From positions 434,001-498,000 of the forward strand of contig JAFIGS010000017.1 of NCBI GenBank assembly GCA_017849615.1: a DNA stretch of 64,000 bases. Direction: 5' to 3'. The notes under the pieces are model-generated. The model was given only the letters and a program-made list of their open reading frames with translations. It made no database searches and was not told the origin of the DNA. Source of the DNA: Pseudolabrys sp. (GTDB lineage Bacteria > Pseudomonadota > Alphaproteobacteria > Rhizobiales > Xanthobacteraceae). Made by a program: the position numbers and the translations under genes. Below, piece after piece: positions 34,280-43,956 of this stretch; positions within the stretch are counted from its first letter, which is position 1; every line of letters begins with the position of its first letter.

Positions 34280-34765
34280 TCAGGATCGCTTCCAGGGCTT
34301 CATCGAGCGGACTTCCCAGACGCCCTTGCTCGGCCGGCAGGCCTCGCCCTGCATCCAGGCCTCACTGGAACCGTTGACGTAGCTGGCGAGGAAGTCGTGG
34401 CAGGTCTGCTCGCCATTGACGTAGGCCTGAGCGATCGGAGTGACGGTACCGCGCGCGCCGGTCGCTGGATTTTCCCACGGCTGGCTCGAATCCTTGCCGC
34501 CGCGTGTCAGCACTTCCTTCACGGCGGCGCGGGCAAAGGCGAGGTCGGCGGCCGGCGGCAGATCGTCCGCCGCCTTGGAACCCGGCGGCGGCGTGATCGA
34601 ACCGGTCACATCGGAATTGGAGCCGAACACCGAGTCGAATTGCCCCGAGAGACTGCAACCTCCTGCGGCCAGCGCGACCAGGAGCGCCGACATACCCGTC
34701 AGTCCGCGCCATAGGCGGGGGGCGGCGGTTCCTCTATATAAGAACCGACGGTCCGAACGGGCCAT
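34280..34765 (-). CDS. Putative lipoprotein, RT0821/Lpp0805 surface-antigen-like
   Basis: The 161-residue protein has a hydrophobic N-terminal segment ending in a lipobox, [12 protein letters not shown], so the mature protein probably starts at that cysteine and sits in a membrane. The C-terminal part ([43 protein letters not shown]) resembles the 17-kDa/RT0821 surface antigen family. ATG 34765 lies 23 residues upstream of the hydrophobic stretch; a start closer to [12 protein letters not shown] is also possible. It diverges from pdxH across 65 bp. Function unknown. Confidence 0.75.
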   Translation of the reverse strand: MARSDRRFLYRGTAAPRLWRGLTGMSALLVALAAGGCSLSGQFDSVFGSNSDVTGSITPPPGSKAADDLPPAADLAFARAAVKEVLTRGGKDSSQPWENPATGARGTVTPIAQAYVNGEQTCHDFLASYVNGSSEAWMQGEACRPSKGVWEVRSMKPWKRS

Positions 34766-34830
34766 TTCACAGGCCAACTGACAGGTCGGAAGACCGGTCA
34801 CGCGAGACACTCCACCAAGGCAAATTGCCG

Positions 34831-35472
34831 ATGTCCGAAACAACGTCGATTGAACACACAGTTAAGTTAACGAGTGGTGATTTTACGGAATCCGACGAGC
34901 CTATGCGGCTGTTCGCCGCCTGGCTCGGCGACGCGACGCAATCGGAACCGCGCGATCCGACCGCGATGACGCTCGCCACCGTCGATGAGGACGGTCTGCC
35001 GAACGCGCGTATGGTGCTGCTCAAGGGCGCCGATGAGCACGGCTTCGTCTTCTACACCAATACCGAGAGCCAGAAGGGCGAGGAACTCGCCGCGCAGGCC
35101 AAGGCGGCGCTGGTGTTTCATTGGAAATCGCTGAACCGGCAGGTTCGCGTGCGCGGCCACGTCGAGCGCGTGACGCCGGAAGAGGCCGACGCCTATTTCG
35201 CCACCCGTCCCAGGCAGGCGCAGATCGGCGCCTGGGCCTCGCAGCAGTCGCGGCCGCTGGAAAGCCGCCTCGCTTTCGAGAAGGCCATCGCCATCAATGC
35301 CGCCAAATACGCGCTCGGCGCGGTGCCGCGGCCGCCGCACTGGTCCGGCTTCCGCATCGTGCCCTCCTCCATCGAGTTCTGGCACGATCGTCGGTTCCGT
35401 CTGCACGACCGTATCGTGTTCAAGCGCGACAAACCCGGCGCGCCATGGACCCGGACGCGGCTTTATCCGTGA
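34831..35472 (+). CDS. pdxH: Pyridoxamine/pyridoxine 5'-phosphate oxidase
   Basis: The 213-residue FMN enzyme makes pyridoxal 5'-phosphate from PNP or PMP. Diagnostic segments are [60 protein letters not shown] and the C-terminal [22 protein letters not shown] 34831 is used; a TTG six bases upstream is in frame. It is followed by an SDR gene in the same direction. This order (pdxH then SDR) is frequent in related genomes as far as I recall. Confidence 0.95.
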   Translation: MSETTSIEHTVKLTSGDFTESDEPMRLFAAWLGDATQSEPRDPTAMTLATVDEDGLPNARMVLLKGADEHGFVFYTNTESQKGEELAAQAKAALVFHWKSLNRQVRVRGHVERVTPEEADAYFATRPRQAQIGAWASQQSRPLESRLAFEKAIAINAAKYALGAVPRPPHWSGFRIVPSSIEFWHDRRFRLHDRIVFKRDKPGAPWTRTRLYP

Positions 35473-35523
35473 CAGGTCGCGTTTACGAAGCGACGAACGC
35501 GAAAGTTTGAGTTAGAGATACCC

Positions 35524-36276
35524 ATGCCCAACGCACAAACCAACCAGCCGCGCCGGACCCTGCTGCTGACCGGCGCCAGTCGCGGCATCGGCCACGCCAC
35601 GGTGAAGCGTTTTTCCGCCGCCGGCTGGCGCGTCATCACCTGTTCGCGCCATCCGTTTCCGGAAAACTGCCCGTGGGACATGGGGCCGGAAGATCACATC
35701 CAGGTCGATCTCGCCAATGAGGCCAATACCGCCGAGGCCGTCGCCGAGATCAAGCGCCGGCTCGAGGGCCACGAACTGCACGCTCTGGTCAACAACGCCG
35801 CCATCTCGCCCAAAGCCGAGGGCGGCTCGCGCCTCGGCTCGATCGACACGACGCTCGATGTCTGGAAGCAGGTCTTCAACGTCAATTTCTTCGCGCCGAT
35901 CATGCTGGCGCGTGGTCTCGTCAACGAGTTGAAAGCTGTGAAAGGGTCGGTTGTGAACGTAACGTCGATCGCCGGTTCGCGCGTTCATCCGTTCGCAGGC
36001 GCGGCCTATGCAACCTCGAAGGCCGCCCTCGCCTCGCTGACACGCGAGATGGCGTCGGACTTCGGCCGTCTCGGCATTCGCGTCAACGCAATCGCGCCGG
36101 GTGAAATCGACACCGCGATCCTGTCGCCCGGCACGGAAAAAATCGTCGAGCAAATCCCGTTGCAGCGGCTGGGCACGCCGGACGAAGTCGCCAAGATCAT
36201 CTATGTGCTGTGCACGGACACCAGCTCTTACGTGAACGGTGCGGAAATTCACATCAACGGCGGCCAGCACGTCTGA
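35524..36276 (+). CDS. SDR family oxidoreductase
   Basis: The 250-residue classical SDR has the cofactor motif LTGASRGIGHATVKRF, the NNAAISPKAEGG segment, Ser in NVTSIAGSRVHPFAG and the active-site YATSKAALAS. The C-terminus NGAEIHINGGQHV is typical of 3-oxoacyl-type reductases. It follows pdxH by 51 bp, so cotranscription is likely, but no biochemical link to vitamin B6 can be read from sequence. Substrate unknown. Confidence 0.88.
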   Translation: MPNAQTNQPRRTLLLTGASRGIGHATVKRFSAAGWRVITCSRHPFPENCPWDMGPEDHIQVDLANEANTAEAVAEIKRRLEGHELHALVNNAAISPKAEGGSRLGSIDTTLDVWKQVFNVNFFAPIMLARGLVNELKAVKGSVVNVTSIAGSRVHPFAGAAYATSKAALASLTREMASDFGRLGIRVNAIAPGEIDTAILSPGTEKIVEQIPLQRLGTPDEVAKIIYVLCTDTSSYVNGAEIHINGGQHV

Positions 36277-36303
36277 GCGCCGGCCGCCGCAATTTTTAAT
36301 CAA

Positions 36304-36504
36304 TTACAAGGCTTGCGGCGTCTGCCTCGGCGCCGGGTCGCGGCGGCCATGTAGGCCGGCGAATTGCAGCTTGTGCGTCTCGCCGCACGGGCACTTGAAA
36401 TCCATCGGCGCCTTGAGCGGATTGATCATATCCTCATAGGCGATGCGGCTGATGACCGCGATGCCGGTATCGGGGCAGGTGATGATGATGCGCGGTCGGC
36501 CCAT
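36304..36504 (-). CDS. Small zinc-ribbon-like hypothetical protein
   Basis: This 66-residue protein, [20 protein letters not shown], contains a single Cys in the N-terminal part and a Cys-Pro-Cys near the middle ([13 protein letters not shown]), a pattern suggesting one incomplete zinc knuckle. The ATG follows GGAGGGAAACC, an excellent ribosome binding site, which supports translation. It is convergent with the SDR gene at 35524, leaving 27 bp between stops. No function can be assigned. Confidence 0.7.
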   Translation of the reverse strand: MGRPRIIITCPDTGIAVISRIAYEDMINPLKAPMDFKCPCGETHKLQFAGLHGRRDPAPRQTPQAL

Positions 36505-36593
36505 GGTTTCCCTCCAGCGGCTTCGCCAGCTTTCAGGCAATAAACGCAGGGGGATGCGAGGAGTTCCACGCCTCGGAGTTGTTAACAGGTTCG

Positions 36594-37565
36594 TTACAGC
36601 CACTTCTTCCATTTGAAGAACAGGATGGGCCCGATGGCGGCGCCGAGCATGATCATGAGCGCGATGGGGTAGCCGGCGAGCCAGTCGAGTTCGGGCATGT
36701 GTTTGAAGTTCATGCCGTAGATGGACGCGACAAGCGTCGGCGGCATGAAGATCACCGCCGCGATCGAGAATATCTTGATGATGTCGTTCTGCTGGATCGA
36801 CACGATGCCGAGCAGCCCGTCGAGCAGAAAAGTGATCTTGCCGGCCAGATAGGTGGCGTGATCCGACAATGAAATAACGTCGCGCTGCATCGAGGTCAGT
36901 TGCAGCTTGTAATCCTTCGGCCACTTCATCGACTCGGCTTCGTTGGCCAGGAACGACAACAACCGGCCGACGGACACCAGGCATTCGCGGACCTTCGACG
37001 ACAAGTCACCCTTGCGGCCCAGGGTCTTGAGCACTTCCTTGTAAGACGGCGGCCCGGCATCCTCCTCGGGCTCGAACACCGTGCGCGATACCTGATCGAC
37101 CTCGGCGGCAACGCGCTCGAGAATATCGGCGGAGCGATCGATGATGGCGTCGAGCAGATCCATCAAAACGCTGTCGCCCGAAACCTTCGGCCCGCAGAAA
37201 CGGCCGAGCTTGTGCTCGATCAGCGCGAACGGCCGCGGCGAGTCGTAGCGCACGGTGCAAAGGCAGTGATTGGCGAGAATAAAGGTGACTGGCGTGGTCT
37301 TGGGCGTCGCGGAATCCGACTGGCACATCAAGGTGGCCGTCATGAAACGCGCGCCGTTTTCAACATAGAGGCGGCTGGAGACCTCGATCTCCTGCATTTC
37401 TTCGGCGGTCGGCACCGCGATGCCGAGGATCTGCTCGACGAGCTTGTCTTCCTGAACGGTCGGATTGAGGAGGTCGATCCAGACCGGCGCGGCCGGCGGT
37501 TCATCGCCCGGCTCGATCTGAACGCGCTCGAGAAGGCTGCCGCGCTGAACATAGATCGAAAGCAT
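36594..37565 (-). CDS. corA: CorA-family magnesium/divalent cation transporter
   Basis: The 323-residue protein has a large N-terminal cytoplasmic funnel domain followed by two C-terminal transmembrane helices. The signature [11 protein letters not shown] between them, containing GMN, is the ion-selective loop, and the protein ends in the basic FFKWKKWL tail. ATG 37565 is used; a TTG three bases upstream is an alternative. It should form a pentameric channel for Mg2+ (also Co2+ or Ni2+). No riboswitch-like leader was recognised. Confidence 0.93.
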   Translation of the reverse strand: MLSIYVQRGSLLERVQIEPGDEPPAAPVWIDLLNPTVQEDKLVEQILGIAVPTAEEMQEIEVSSRLYVENGARFMTATLMCQSDSATPKTTPVTFILANHCLCTVRYDSPRPFALIEHKLGRFCGPKVSGDSVLMDLLDAIIDRSADILERVAAEVDQVSRTVFEPEEDAGPPSYKEVLKTLGRKGDLSSKVRECLVSVGRLLSFLANEAESMKWPKDYKLQLTSMQRDVISLSDHATYLAGKITFLLDGLLGIVSIQQNDIIKIFSIAAVIFMPPTLVASIYGMNFKHMPELDWLAGYPIALMIMLGAAIGPILFFKWKKWL

Positions 37566-37800
37566 CAATCACCCCGGCGCTCGCCGCACGACGCGGCCGC
37601 TGCGGGGCCGGTGATCTTTCATGGCAAGAACGCGTCGTCCCGCGCAAGCCGAAATGCGCGGGCGCCGTGTTCAGGGCAAGGAATACCGCGCGCCCGACAT
37701 CCCGTGCGCGGCGCGGCGGACCCTGACGCTGGTCTGAGAAAAGTGACGCGGCCTGGCTTCAGATGGCGCGGGCCGCAGATTTGAACCGTGAGCGGGCTGC

Positions 37801-37986
37801 TCAGTCGCAATCGTTCGGCACGAAGCGCTTGGCTTCGACTGGCTTGCGCTCCGGCTTGTGGCGTACGGCGCCGGCGACGGCCGAGATGCCGATCTTGCCG
37901 TAGCGCTCGTTGAGCTGGCCCGACGAGCCCTGCTGCTGCTGTTGCTGCGGACGCTGCATACGCTCCGTACCCTTGGGCGCGGTCAT
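37801..37986 (-). CDS. Small glutamine-rich hypothetical protein
   Basis: The 61-residue product begins MTAPKGTERMQRPQQQQQQG, carries a run of glutamines and then a conserved-looking LNERYGKIGISAVAGAVRHK segment ending PNDCD. A start at 37986 has GGAG ten bases upstream; an upstream in-frame start at 38085 would add 33 basic residues. I recognise no family; the C-terminal YGKIGISAVAGAV part looks structured, whereas the N-terminus appears disordered. It is isolated between corA and the L,D-transpeptidase. Confidence 0.55.
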   Translation of the reverse strand: MTAPKGTERMQRPQQQQQQGSSGQLNERYGKIGISAVAGAVRHKPERKPVEAKRFVPNDCD

Positions 37987-38371
37987 TTCAGTCTTGCTCC
38001 ATAAGTCCCCGAGATGTCCTCGACGGTGTTTGTTGTCGGCAAGTGGGGCGGAATTGCGCAACCGGTCGCGGCCCGACTGTGACATTTGCGCCGGATTGTA
38101 CGATTTGAGACTATTTGAGTCAGTATACCCTCCATTATGGTAAACTCCCTGTTAACACCTTGCGGGCAAGGTGCTTTTCGCAACGAACGCAAGCGCTTGG
38201 CGTACCGCGTATAAAATAGCCGAAAAAACTGCGGCTTTACGGCAACAACTGCACAGGAAGAGTCCGTCGGCAGGTTAACAAGCGTGGCAAAATCACGTCG
38301 TCTTCGCTTAATTGCACTGCGGAATGGACAGCTCGGGCGCTGGCCTAGCGACCGGAAAAATAGAGGGCAAA
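37987..38371. other. Gene-poor region upstream of the L,D-transpeptidase gene
   Basis: This 385-bp stretch shows no convincing gene. It contains a hairpin with a short T run (38156-38178, listed) and an AT-rich patch around 38205-38235 (TATAAAATAG) that may be the promoter of the transpeptidase gene at 38372. Confidence 0.5.
38156..38178 (+). terminator. Candidate terminator-like hairpin, gene unknown
   Basis: CACCTTGCGGGCAAGGTG can form a six- to eight-base-pair stem and is followed by CTTTT. No annotated plus-strand gene ends upstream, so it might terminate a small unannotated RNA starting near 38000-38130, or be fortuitous. Confidence 0.35.
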
Positions 38372-39049
38372 ATGCGGGCTAAGGGACTGATTCTGGCTGT
38401 GTTTGGCGTCGGGCTGTTGCTCGGTGGGTGCATGCAGACCACGGTCGAGCCCGCCTCCGAGGCGAGCATGACGCCGCGGGACAAGAAGCTTCTGGCCGCC
38501 GCGCCCTACGAAAAAGTGGCAATTCCTGAGAATTTTCAACGGGCCATTGTTCCCTATCACCGCAAGGAGCAGCCCGGTTCGATTCTCGTCGATTCGGACG
38601 CGCGCTATCTCTACTTCGTGCTCGAGGGCGGCAAGGCCATCCGTTACGGCGTGGCCGTCGGTGAAGAAGCCCTCGCCTTCGCCGGCGTAGCCAAGGTCGG
38701 CCGCAAGGCGGAATGGCCGACCTGGACCCCCACGGCGGACATCAAGAAGCGCATGGACGTGCCGAACTTCGTGTCCGGCGGCCCGCAGAACCCGATGGGC
38801 GCCCGCGCCCTGTACCTCTATGAGGGCAACAAGGACACGCTTTACCGCATCCACGGCACCAATCAGCCGGAATATATCGGCCAGGCGATCTCCTCGGGCT
38901 GCATCCGCATGACCAATGAGGACGTCATCGACCTCTACAACCGGGTGAAGCCGAATTCGGTGGTGGTCGTGCTGGCGCCGAGCCAGGGCGACTCGCCCTT
39001 TGGCCCAGTGCGCCCGCGCATGGCCTCGGCCGGCGGCCTGTTCAACTGA
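38372..39049 (+). CDS. L,D-transpeptidase (YkuD domain) lipoprotein
   Basis: The 225-residue protein has a lipobox LLLGGC with Cys20 as the probable lipidated residue. The YkuD catalytic signature is present: His161 in IHGTNQPEYIG and Cys177 in SSGCIRMTNEDVIDLY. Such enzymes form 3-3 peptidoglycan cross-links or attach proteins to peptidoglycan; an early LVDSDARYLYFVLEGGKAIR strand region is usual. ATG 38372 follows GAGGGCAAA. An in-frame upstream start at 38312 would add 20 residues before the signal. A strong terminator follows. Confidence 0.92.
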   Translation: MRAKGLILAVFGVGLLLGGCMQTTVEPASEASMTPRDKKLLAAAPYEKVAIPENFQRAIVPYHRKEQPGSILVDSDARYLYFVLEGGKAIRYGVAVGEEALAFAGVAKVGRKAEWPTWTPTADIKKRMDVPNFVSGGPQNPMGARALYLYEGNKDTLYRIHGTNQPEYIGQAISSGCIRMTNEDVIDLYNRVKPNSVVVVLAPSQGDSPFGPVRPRMASAGGLFN

Positions 39050-39071
39050 CAAGTTACGGGGACTGAGACGG

Positions 39072-39101
39072 AAACGGCGCCTTCGGGCGCCGTTTTTGTT
39101 T
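39072..39101 (+). terminator. Intrinsic terminator after L,D-transpeptidase
   Basis: AACGGCGCC and GGCGCCGTT form a nine-base-pair stem around TTCG-like loop bases, followed by TTTTGTTTT. The converging metallophosphoesterase stop codon lies at its right end. Confidence 0.9.
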
Positions 39102-40021
39102 TAGCCCAGCGTCACCCGGACGATTTCGGGCGGCATGCCAAGCCGCATCGGGACCTTGCTGGTGCCGAGGCCGCCCGAGACGATCATGGTCCGGTTCTGC
39201 TCGACGATCCGGCCATAGGCGAAGCGCGCGCCGTAGGCCGACGGCGCCCAGAACGGCGCAATCAAAGGCGGCCTGATCTGGCCGCCATGGGTATGGCCAG
39301 CCAAAGTCAGCGACACGCGGTCGGGCACCTGGACGAAGATGTCCGGCTCGTGGACCAGCAGGATGACCGGGTCGGCGGTGTCGCAACGCTTGAGGGTTCC
39401 GGGCAGATCGTCAACGCCCCGAAACCGGCTGTGGCCCAGCCGGTAGGCGAGCTGATCGCCGAGGCCCGCCAGCCAGAACCGCGCCCCCGGCTCCCCGAGC
39501 AGCACGGCGTCGTTTTCCATGACCGGGATGCGCACATGGCGCAGCGCGGCGCGGGTCGGCTCGATGCCGTGCCACCAGTCGTGATTGCCGAGAATGGAGT
39601 AAACGCCCAGGGGGGCCTTCAGCCGCGCCAGTTCGAATGACCAAGCCTCCGGCGGCACCACCTCGGTGACAAAGCGATGGGTGGCGAAATAGTCGCCCAG
39701 CAGCACGGTCAGGTCGCTGCCCAGCGCGTTGGCCGCGTCGACGACCTGGCGCACGCGATCGACACCCATATTGGGACCGCCGGCGTGAATGTCGGCAATA
39801 ACCGTGATGGTCAGCCGCTGCCCGGCGCGCCAGCCGGGCGGACTGAGCCGATAGTCCGTGATCGACAGGCCGTTGGCGGCCTCCATCGCCGCATAGGCCG
39901 CGGTGCCCGGCGCCACGATCCCGGCAATTCCGGTCAGCGTCAGGCCTGTCCTGAGTAGCCGGCGCCGGGTGATTCCCGACGCCGCCGGTGGTGGCGCGTA
40001 GCGGCGCACATCGAAAGTCAT
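39101..40021 (-). CDS. Metallophosphoesterase, probably Tat-exported
   Basis: The 306-residue protein carries a twin-arginine-like N-terminus (GITRRRLLRTGLTLTGIAGI) and then the calcineurin-like motifs: VIADIHAGG, LLGDYFATH, LGNHDWWHG, and GHTHGGQ near residue 240. It should hydrolyse phosphate mono- or diesters in the periplasm. The YkuE subgroup, which includes membrane-associated lipid pyrophosphatase-like proteins, is the closest I recognise. It is convergent with the L,D-transpeptidase gene and upstream lies the extensin-like gene. Confidence 0.88.
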   Translation of the reverse strand: MTFDVRRYAPPPAASGITRRRLLRTGLTLTGIAGIVAPGTAAYAAMEAANGLSITDYRLSPPGWRAGQRLTITVIADIHAGGPNMGVDRVRQVVDAANALGSDLTVLLGDYFATHRFVTEVVPPEAWSFELARLKAPLGVYSILGNHDWWHGIEPTRAALRHVRIPVMENDAVLLGEPGARFWLAGLGDQLAYRLGHSRFRGVDDLPGTLKRCDTADPVILLVHEPDIFVQVPDRVSLTLAGHTHGGQIRPPLIAPFWAPSAYGARFAYGRIVEQNRTMIVSGGLGTSKVPMRLGMPPEIVRVTLG

Positions 40022-40030
40022 GCGCTGGAA

Positions 40031-41035
40031 CTAACGCAAAAGGTTGAAAGGAAAGTGGACGCCGCCGCCGCGCGCTTTCTTGCGCTTGGCCGGGGGGCGC
40101 GGCCGGGGAAGAGGTATATCGGCGAGCGCAATCTTGGCTGAAGCCGGTGCCGCCGCCGTGCCGGCTTCGGCAGCCTTGTCATCCGCATCGTCATCCCCAT
40201 CGGACGGTTCTGGCTTCGCCTCGATCCTGGCACCGGTCTCCGGCTCGACCTTCGCGACCTCGGCCGGCTTCGGTGGTGGAGGCGGCGGTTCGAGCACGTC
40301 CCACTGGCACATACGAAAGCCGCCGCGGCGCTGGATCAGGTCGAGGTGAATGTGCTCCTCGTGATAGCCGTCCGACCCCGGGCCGAGCACCGTGGTGAAG
40401 CGCGCGCAGGCCGAGGCGCGCAGGTCGGCGCGGACATCCTTGGCGTAGGTCTTGTCCGTCAGCGACGCCGCTTTTTTGTCGGTGAAGGTGATGCTGCGAA
40501 TATCGACGGCGTTGCCTTTGCCGTGTTCGCTGAGCCTGGCGCCGCGCACACGGTTGCGGCCGCGGCAACTGAAGTCGTCATAGGTCTCGACGCTGGCCAA
40601 GGTCGCGCCGGTTTTGGCGACGCGGGTCAGCACATCGTCGCGCACCCAGAGCGTCAGTTGCTCCGCCATTTCACAGCGCAGCACCGGCGCCGGCTTGATG
40701 TCGATCGGCTTTCCCTTGGCGACAAGCACCGCCTCCAGCTCGACCATATCCTCGCCGCCGCAGGCGCCCGGCCCCATCAGCCGCGGCAGCGCGCGCAGCC
40801 TGGCGACCTTGTCGAGCCGCTGCCGGCATGCCGAAAGCGCCGACGTTACCACCGCGCTGTCGAAATCCGGGCCCGCCGCCTCGCGAAAGCTCACCGGCTC
40901 GCGCCACGGCGCGGGAGCCGCCGGCCTCGCCGGTCCTATCGCAGGCTTGGGTTGAGGCAACGGCACATCGTCGGCGAAGGCGGGCAAGACGCCGCTTCCC
41001 ATTGCGATGCAAAAAACTGCGGCCACACGCCTCAT
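40031..41035 (-). CDS. Extensin-like (DUF) family exported protein
   Basis: The 334-residue product has a signal peptide MRRVAAVFCIAMGSGVLPAF with cleavage near AFA. The conserved extensin-like C-terminal domain covers about residues 90-240 and includes CRGRNRVRGARLSEHGKGNA and DIRSITF, with a conserved histidine in HGKGNAVDI, and ends FTTVLGPGSDGYHEEHIHLD. This layout resembles peptidoglycan D-Ala-D-Ala peptidases of the LAS fold (the HxxxxxxD and HxH pattern), so a cell-wall hydrolase role is plausible. A proline- and charge-rich tail of about 90 residues follows. It precedes the metallophosphoesterase gene by 9 bp. Confidence 0.87.
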   Translation of the reverse strand: MRRVAAVFCIAMGSGVLPAFADDVPLPQPKPAIGPARPAAPAPWREPVSFREAAGPDFDSAVVTSALSACRQRLDKVARLRALPRLMGPGACGGEDMVELEAVLVAKGKPIDIKPAPVLRCEMAEQLTLWVRDDVLTRVAKTGATLASVETYDDFSCRGRNRVRGARLSEHGKGNAVDIRSITFTDKKAASLTDKTYAKDVRADLRASACARFTTVLGPGSDGYHEEHIHLDLIQRRGGFRMCQWDVLEPPPPPPKPAEVAKVEPETGARIEAKPEPSDGDDDADDKAAEAGTAAAPASAKIALADIPLPRPRPPAKRKKARGGGVHFPFNLLR

Positions 41036-41218
41036 TACCTTCGATGTCTGACACGAATGCGGCCTTTGTGCGAGGCGGAATTCGCGCCACCTCCAAACGT
41101 CGACGTTTCCTCGAACCGCGCCGCCCGCTAGTCTGTCTCCCGACCGGCGAGGGGCCGGTCCAAAAAGCCGTCAGGCTTGCCGGCGGCGACTGCCGTCCAA
41201 CAACAGGGAGGGAATTGC

Positions 41219-42859
41219 ATGCTCGGGCTGATGCAGGGCTGGCCGCTATTGTGCCAGCGTGTCGTCGATCACGCCGCCACCTTCCATGGCGGCCGCAAGG
41301 TCATCACCCGTTCGGTCGAAGGACCGATCGTCGAGACCAATTATGCCGACATCCGCGCCCGCGCGCTGAAAGTGGCGCAGCGGCTGGACAAGGACGGCAT
41401 CAGGCTCGGCGACCGCGTCGCGACGCTCGCCTGGAACACCTGGCGGCATCTGGAATGCTGGTACGGCATCATGGGGATCGGCGCGATCTATCATACCGTG
41501 AACCCGCGCCTGTTCCCCGAGCAGATCGTCTGGATCGTCAACCATGCCGAAGACCGCATGATGTTCGTCGATCTCACTTTCGTGCCGCTGCTGGAAAAGA
41601 TCGCCGACAAGCTGCCGACCATCGAGCGCTATGTCATCCTCACCGACGCCGCGCACATGCCGCAGACGTCGCTGAAGAACGCCGTTCCTTATGAGGACTG
41701 GATCGGAGAAGTCGACGGCGACTTTGCCTGGAAGGAGTTCGACGAGAACACCGCCGCCGGCATGTGCTACACCTCCGGCACGACCGGACACCCCAAGGGC
41801 GTGCTCTATTCGCACCGCTCCAACGTGCTGCATTCGATGATCGCGGCCATGCCCGACGCCATGGCCGCTTCGAGCCGCGACGTCATCCTGCCCGTGGTGC
41901 CGATGTTCCACGCCAATTGCTGGGGTCTCGCTTTGACGGCGCCGATGGTCGGCGCGACGGTGGTGATGCCCGGCGCCAAGATGGACGGCGCCTCGATCTA
42001 CGAGCTGCTCACCCAATACAAGGTCAGTTTCACCGCCGCGGTGCCGACGGTGTGGCTGATGTTGCTGCAGGACCTGGAAAAGACGGGCGGCAAGTTGCCC
42101 GACCTCGAGCGCGTCGTGATCGGCGGCTCGGCCTGCCCGCGCGCCATGACCAAGACCTTCCAGGACGTCTACGGCGTGCAGGTGATTCACGCATGGGGCA
42201 TGACCGAGATGAGCCCGCTCGGCTCGCTCTGCACCATGAAGCCGGAATATGCGGACATCACCGGCGACGCCAAGCTCGATATCGAGATGAAACAGGGCCA
42301 CCCGCCGTTCGGCGTGGAGATGAAAATCACCGACGACAGCGACAAGGCCCTGCCCTGGGACGGCAAGGTCTTCGGCCGGCTCAAGGTGCGCGGCCCGGCG
42401 GTGGCGAAGAGCTATTACAAGGGCGAAGGCGGCGAAGCCTTCGACAAGGACGGCTGGTTCGACACCGGCGATGTCGCCACCATGGATCAATACGGTTACA
42501 TGCAGATCACCGATCGCTCCAAGGACGTGATCAAGTCCGGCGGCGAATGGATTTCGTCGATCGACCTCGAAAATCTCGCGGTCGGCCATCCGAAGGTGGC
42601 GGAAGCCGCGGTGATCGGCGTCGCGCATCCCAAATGGGACGAGCGCCCGCTGCTCGTCATCGTGCTCAAGAAAGGCGAGACCGCAACCAAGGACGAGATC
42701 CTCGGATTCATGCAGGGCAAATGCGCCAAGTGGTGGATGCCGGACGATGTCGCCTTCGTCGATGAAATCCCGCATACGGCGACCGGCAAGATTCAGAAGC
42801 TGACTTTGAGGAAGCAGTTTGAGGGATACCGGCTGCCGACGGGGGAAGCGGCGGAGTGA
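41219..42859 (+). CDS. Long-chain fatty-acid-CoA ligase (AMP-forming)
   Basis: The 546-residue ANL-superfamily enzyme shows the P-loop-like [18 protein letters not shown], the [11 protein letters not shown] adenylate motif, [20 protein letters not shown] and the hinge [16 protein letters not shown], with the catalytic lysine in [12 protein letters not shown]. It is of the medium/long-chain FadD-like type seen in rhizobia (FadK/DmdB-like). It should activate fatty or aryl acids to CoA esters. ATG 41219 follows AGGGAGGGAATT, an excellent ribosome binding site. It stands alone. Confidence 0.93.
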   Translation: MLGLMQGWPLLCQRVVDHAATFHGGRKVITRSVEGPIVETNYADIRARALKVAQRLDKDGIRLGDRVATLAWNTWRHLECWYGIMGIGAIYHTVNPRLFPEQIVWIVNHAEDRMMFVDLTFVPLLEKIADKLPTIERYVILTDAAHMPQTSLKNAVPYEDWIGEVDGDFAWKEFDENTAAGMCYTSGTTGHPKGVLYSHRSNVLHSMIAAMPDAMAASSRDVILPVVPMFHANCWGLALTAPMVGATVVMPGAKMDGASIYELLTQYKVSFTAAVPTVWLMLLQDLEKTGGKLPDLERVVIGGSACPRAMTKTFQDVYGVQVIHAWGMTEMSPLGSLCTMKPEYADITGDAKLDIEMKQGHPPFGVEMKITDDSDKALPWDGKVFGRLKVRGPAVAKSYYKGEGGEAFDKDGWFDTGDVATMDQYGYMQITDRSKDVIKSGGEWISSIDLENLAVGHPKVAEAAVIGVAHPKWDERPLLVIVLKKGETATKDEILGFMQGKCAKWWMPDDVAFVDEIPHTATGKIQKLTLRKQFEGYRLPTGEAAE

Positions 42860-42931
42860 GGACTATCGAAGGACCGCGAGGCATACGCCACGAGTTGCCT
42901 TGGGTACTTTATCGTTCGGAAAGAAATTCGA

Positions 42932-43439
42932 ATGCAGTTGAAAAATCGGCTCGTGGGCGCGACGCTTGGATTTTGCGCGATGATTTTAGCCGGCAATGCC
43001 ACCGCCCAAACGGCGCAGGAAAAATCAGCACTTCCGGCTAACTACCGGCAATACGTCGCGCGGGCCACAATTTTTTGTGTACGTTGTAAAAAGCAAAGGT
43101 CCGGCGACAATTTCCGAAAAGTCGACACCCGCCGGCAAGGAGCTCTGCGTCAGCTATCCAGTGCCTAAATTGGGCCTGCTGTCTGCGCACCCGACGGAAA
43201 CCGAACCACTGACTTATAAAATGATTGTCGGGCGTAACATTTTTGGCCAGCGGATTTTTTCGATGAGCGGCGGCGACCAGCTCTTCAGCGAACCGTGCGC
43301 GGGTCCGTCAAAATCCTTCCACGAACTCAACAAACTCGCCGCTGAAGTCAAAGCATGTCGCGCAAAAGGTGGCGGCGACTGCGGCGGCGGCGCCTCCGAG
43401 ATATTCAGAGCGATTAACGAGTTTAAGAACTTGCCGTAA
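42932..43439 (+). pseudogene. Exported hypothetical protein with an apparent frameshift at a T run
   Basis: The first frame (from ATG 42932, GGAAAG upstream) gives a signal peptide, MQLKNRLVGATLGFCAMILA with cleavage near NATAQ, and continues to about NYRQYVARATI. At the six-T run 43071-43076 the frame breaks. The next frame continues with FVYVVKSKGPATISEKSTPA, GKELCVSYPV and ends INEFKNLP at 43439. Deleting one T restores one continuous protein of about 168 residues. It has at least four cysteines in the second part. Causes could be a real mutation, a sequencing error in the homopolymer, or slippage. The family is not recognised. Confidence 0.7.
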
Positions 43440-43462
43440 GCCAATTCGCGTGCTTTCGCGTA

Positions 43463-43897
43463 CTAGCCTGGCGAAGACAGCCCGAGCCTCATAAGCGTCC
43501 GGTCGTCGAACCGCCCGTCGCAATATCTCTCGATCACCTTACTGAACACGCCCTCGCCCTGCGCCTTCGCAAACAATGTCATCGACGATCTGAACTTCAT
43601 GTCGTCGGGCGAGCCGAATATGTCTGCGACCGGACGGCCCGACGCGCCGACGAGCCGTGTGCATTCGACAAGGCGCGGGCCGAGCACCGGATGCGCCAGA
43701 TAGGCCCGCGCCTCGTCCAGGCCGGCGACGGCATACTTCCTCGACATCACGCTTTGCCCGAGCCCCGCGATCTGCGGGAAGATGAACCACATCCAGTGGC
43801 CCGTCTTCTGCCCCGCGCGCAGTTCCTCGCAGACATCGGCATAGACCGACTCCTGTGCCGTCACGAAGCGCTGGAGGTTGAAACTGTCGTTTGCCAT
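43463..43897 (-). CDS. DUF1810 family protein
   Basis: The 144-residue protein starts MANDSFNLQRFVTAQESVYA and has the DUF1810 hallmark HWMWFIFPQIAGLGQSVMSRKYA, where the tryptophan/phenylalanine-rich segment is nearly invariant, followed by YLAHPVLGPRLVECTRLV. DUF1810 (YcfJ-like calpastatin-like in older notes) has no established biochemical role. Start 43897 has GAGG about nine bases upstream; an ORF opening at 43927 would add ten residues. It diverges from the MmcQ/YjbR-family gene over 59 bp. Confidence 0.85.
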   Translation of the reverse strand: MANDSFNLQRFVTAQESVYADVCEELRAGQKTGHWMWFIFPQIAGLGQSVMSRKYAVAGLDEARAYLAHPVLGPRLVECTRLVGASGRPVADIFGSPDDMKFRSSMTLFAKAQGEGVFSKVIERYCDGRFDDRTLMRLGLSSPG

Positions 43898-43956
43898 ATC
43901 GCCGCCCTCGGATACCCTCGCGAACAAAATCGCACAGGAAGGAGAACGGTTTCAAC

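Noticed and set aside
42996-43439. A separate plus-strand gene starting at 42996 without a signal peptide
   Set aside because: Its first 25 residues are the out-of-frame reading of the signal-peptide gene; joining the frames across the T run gives one plausible exported protein.
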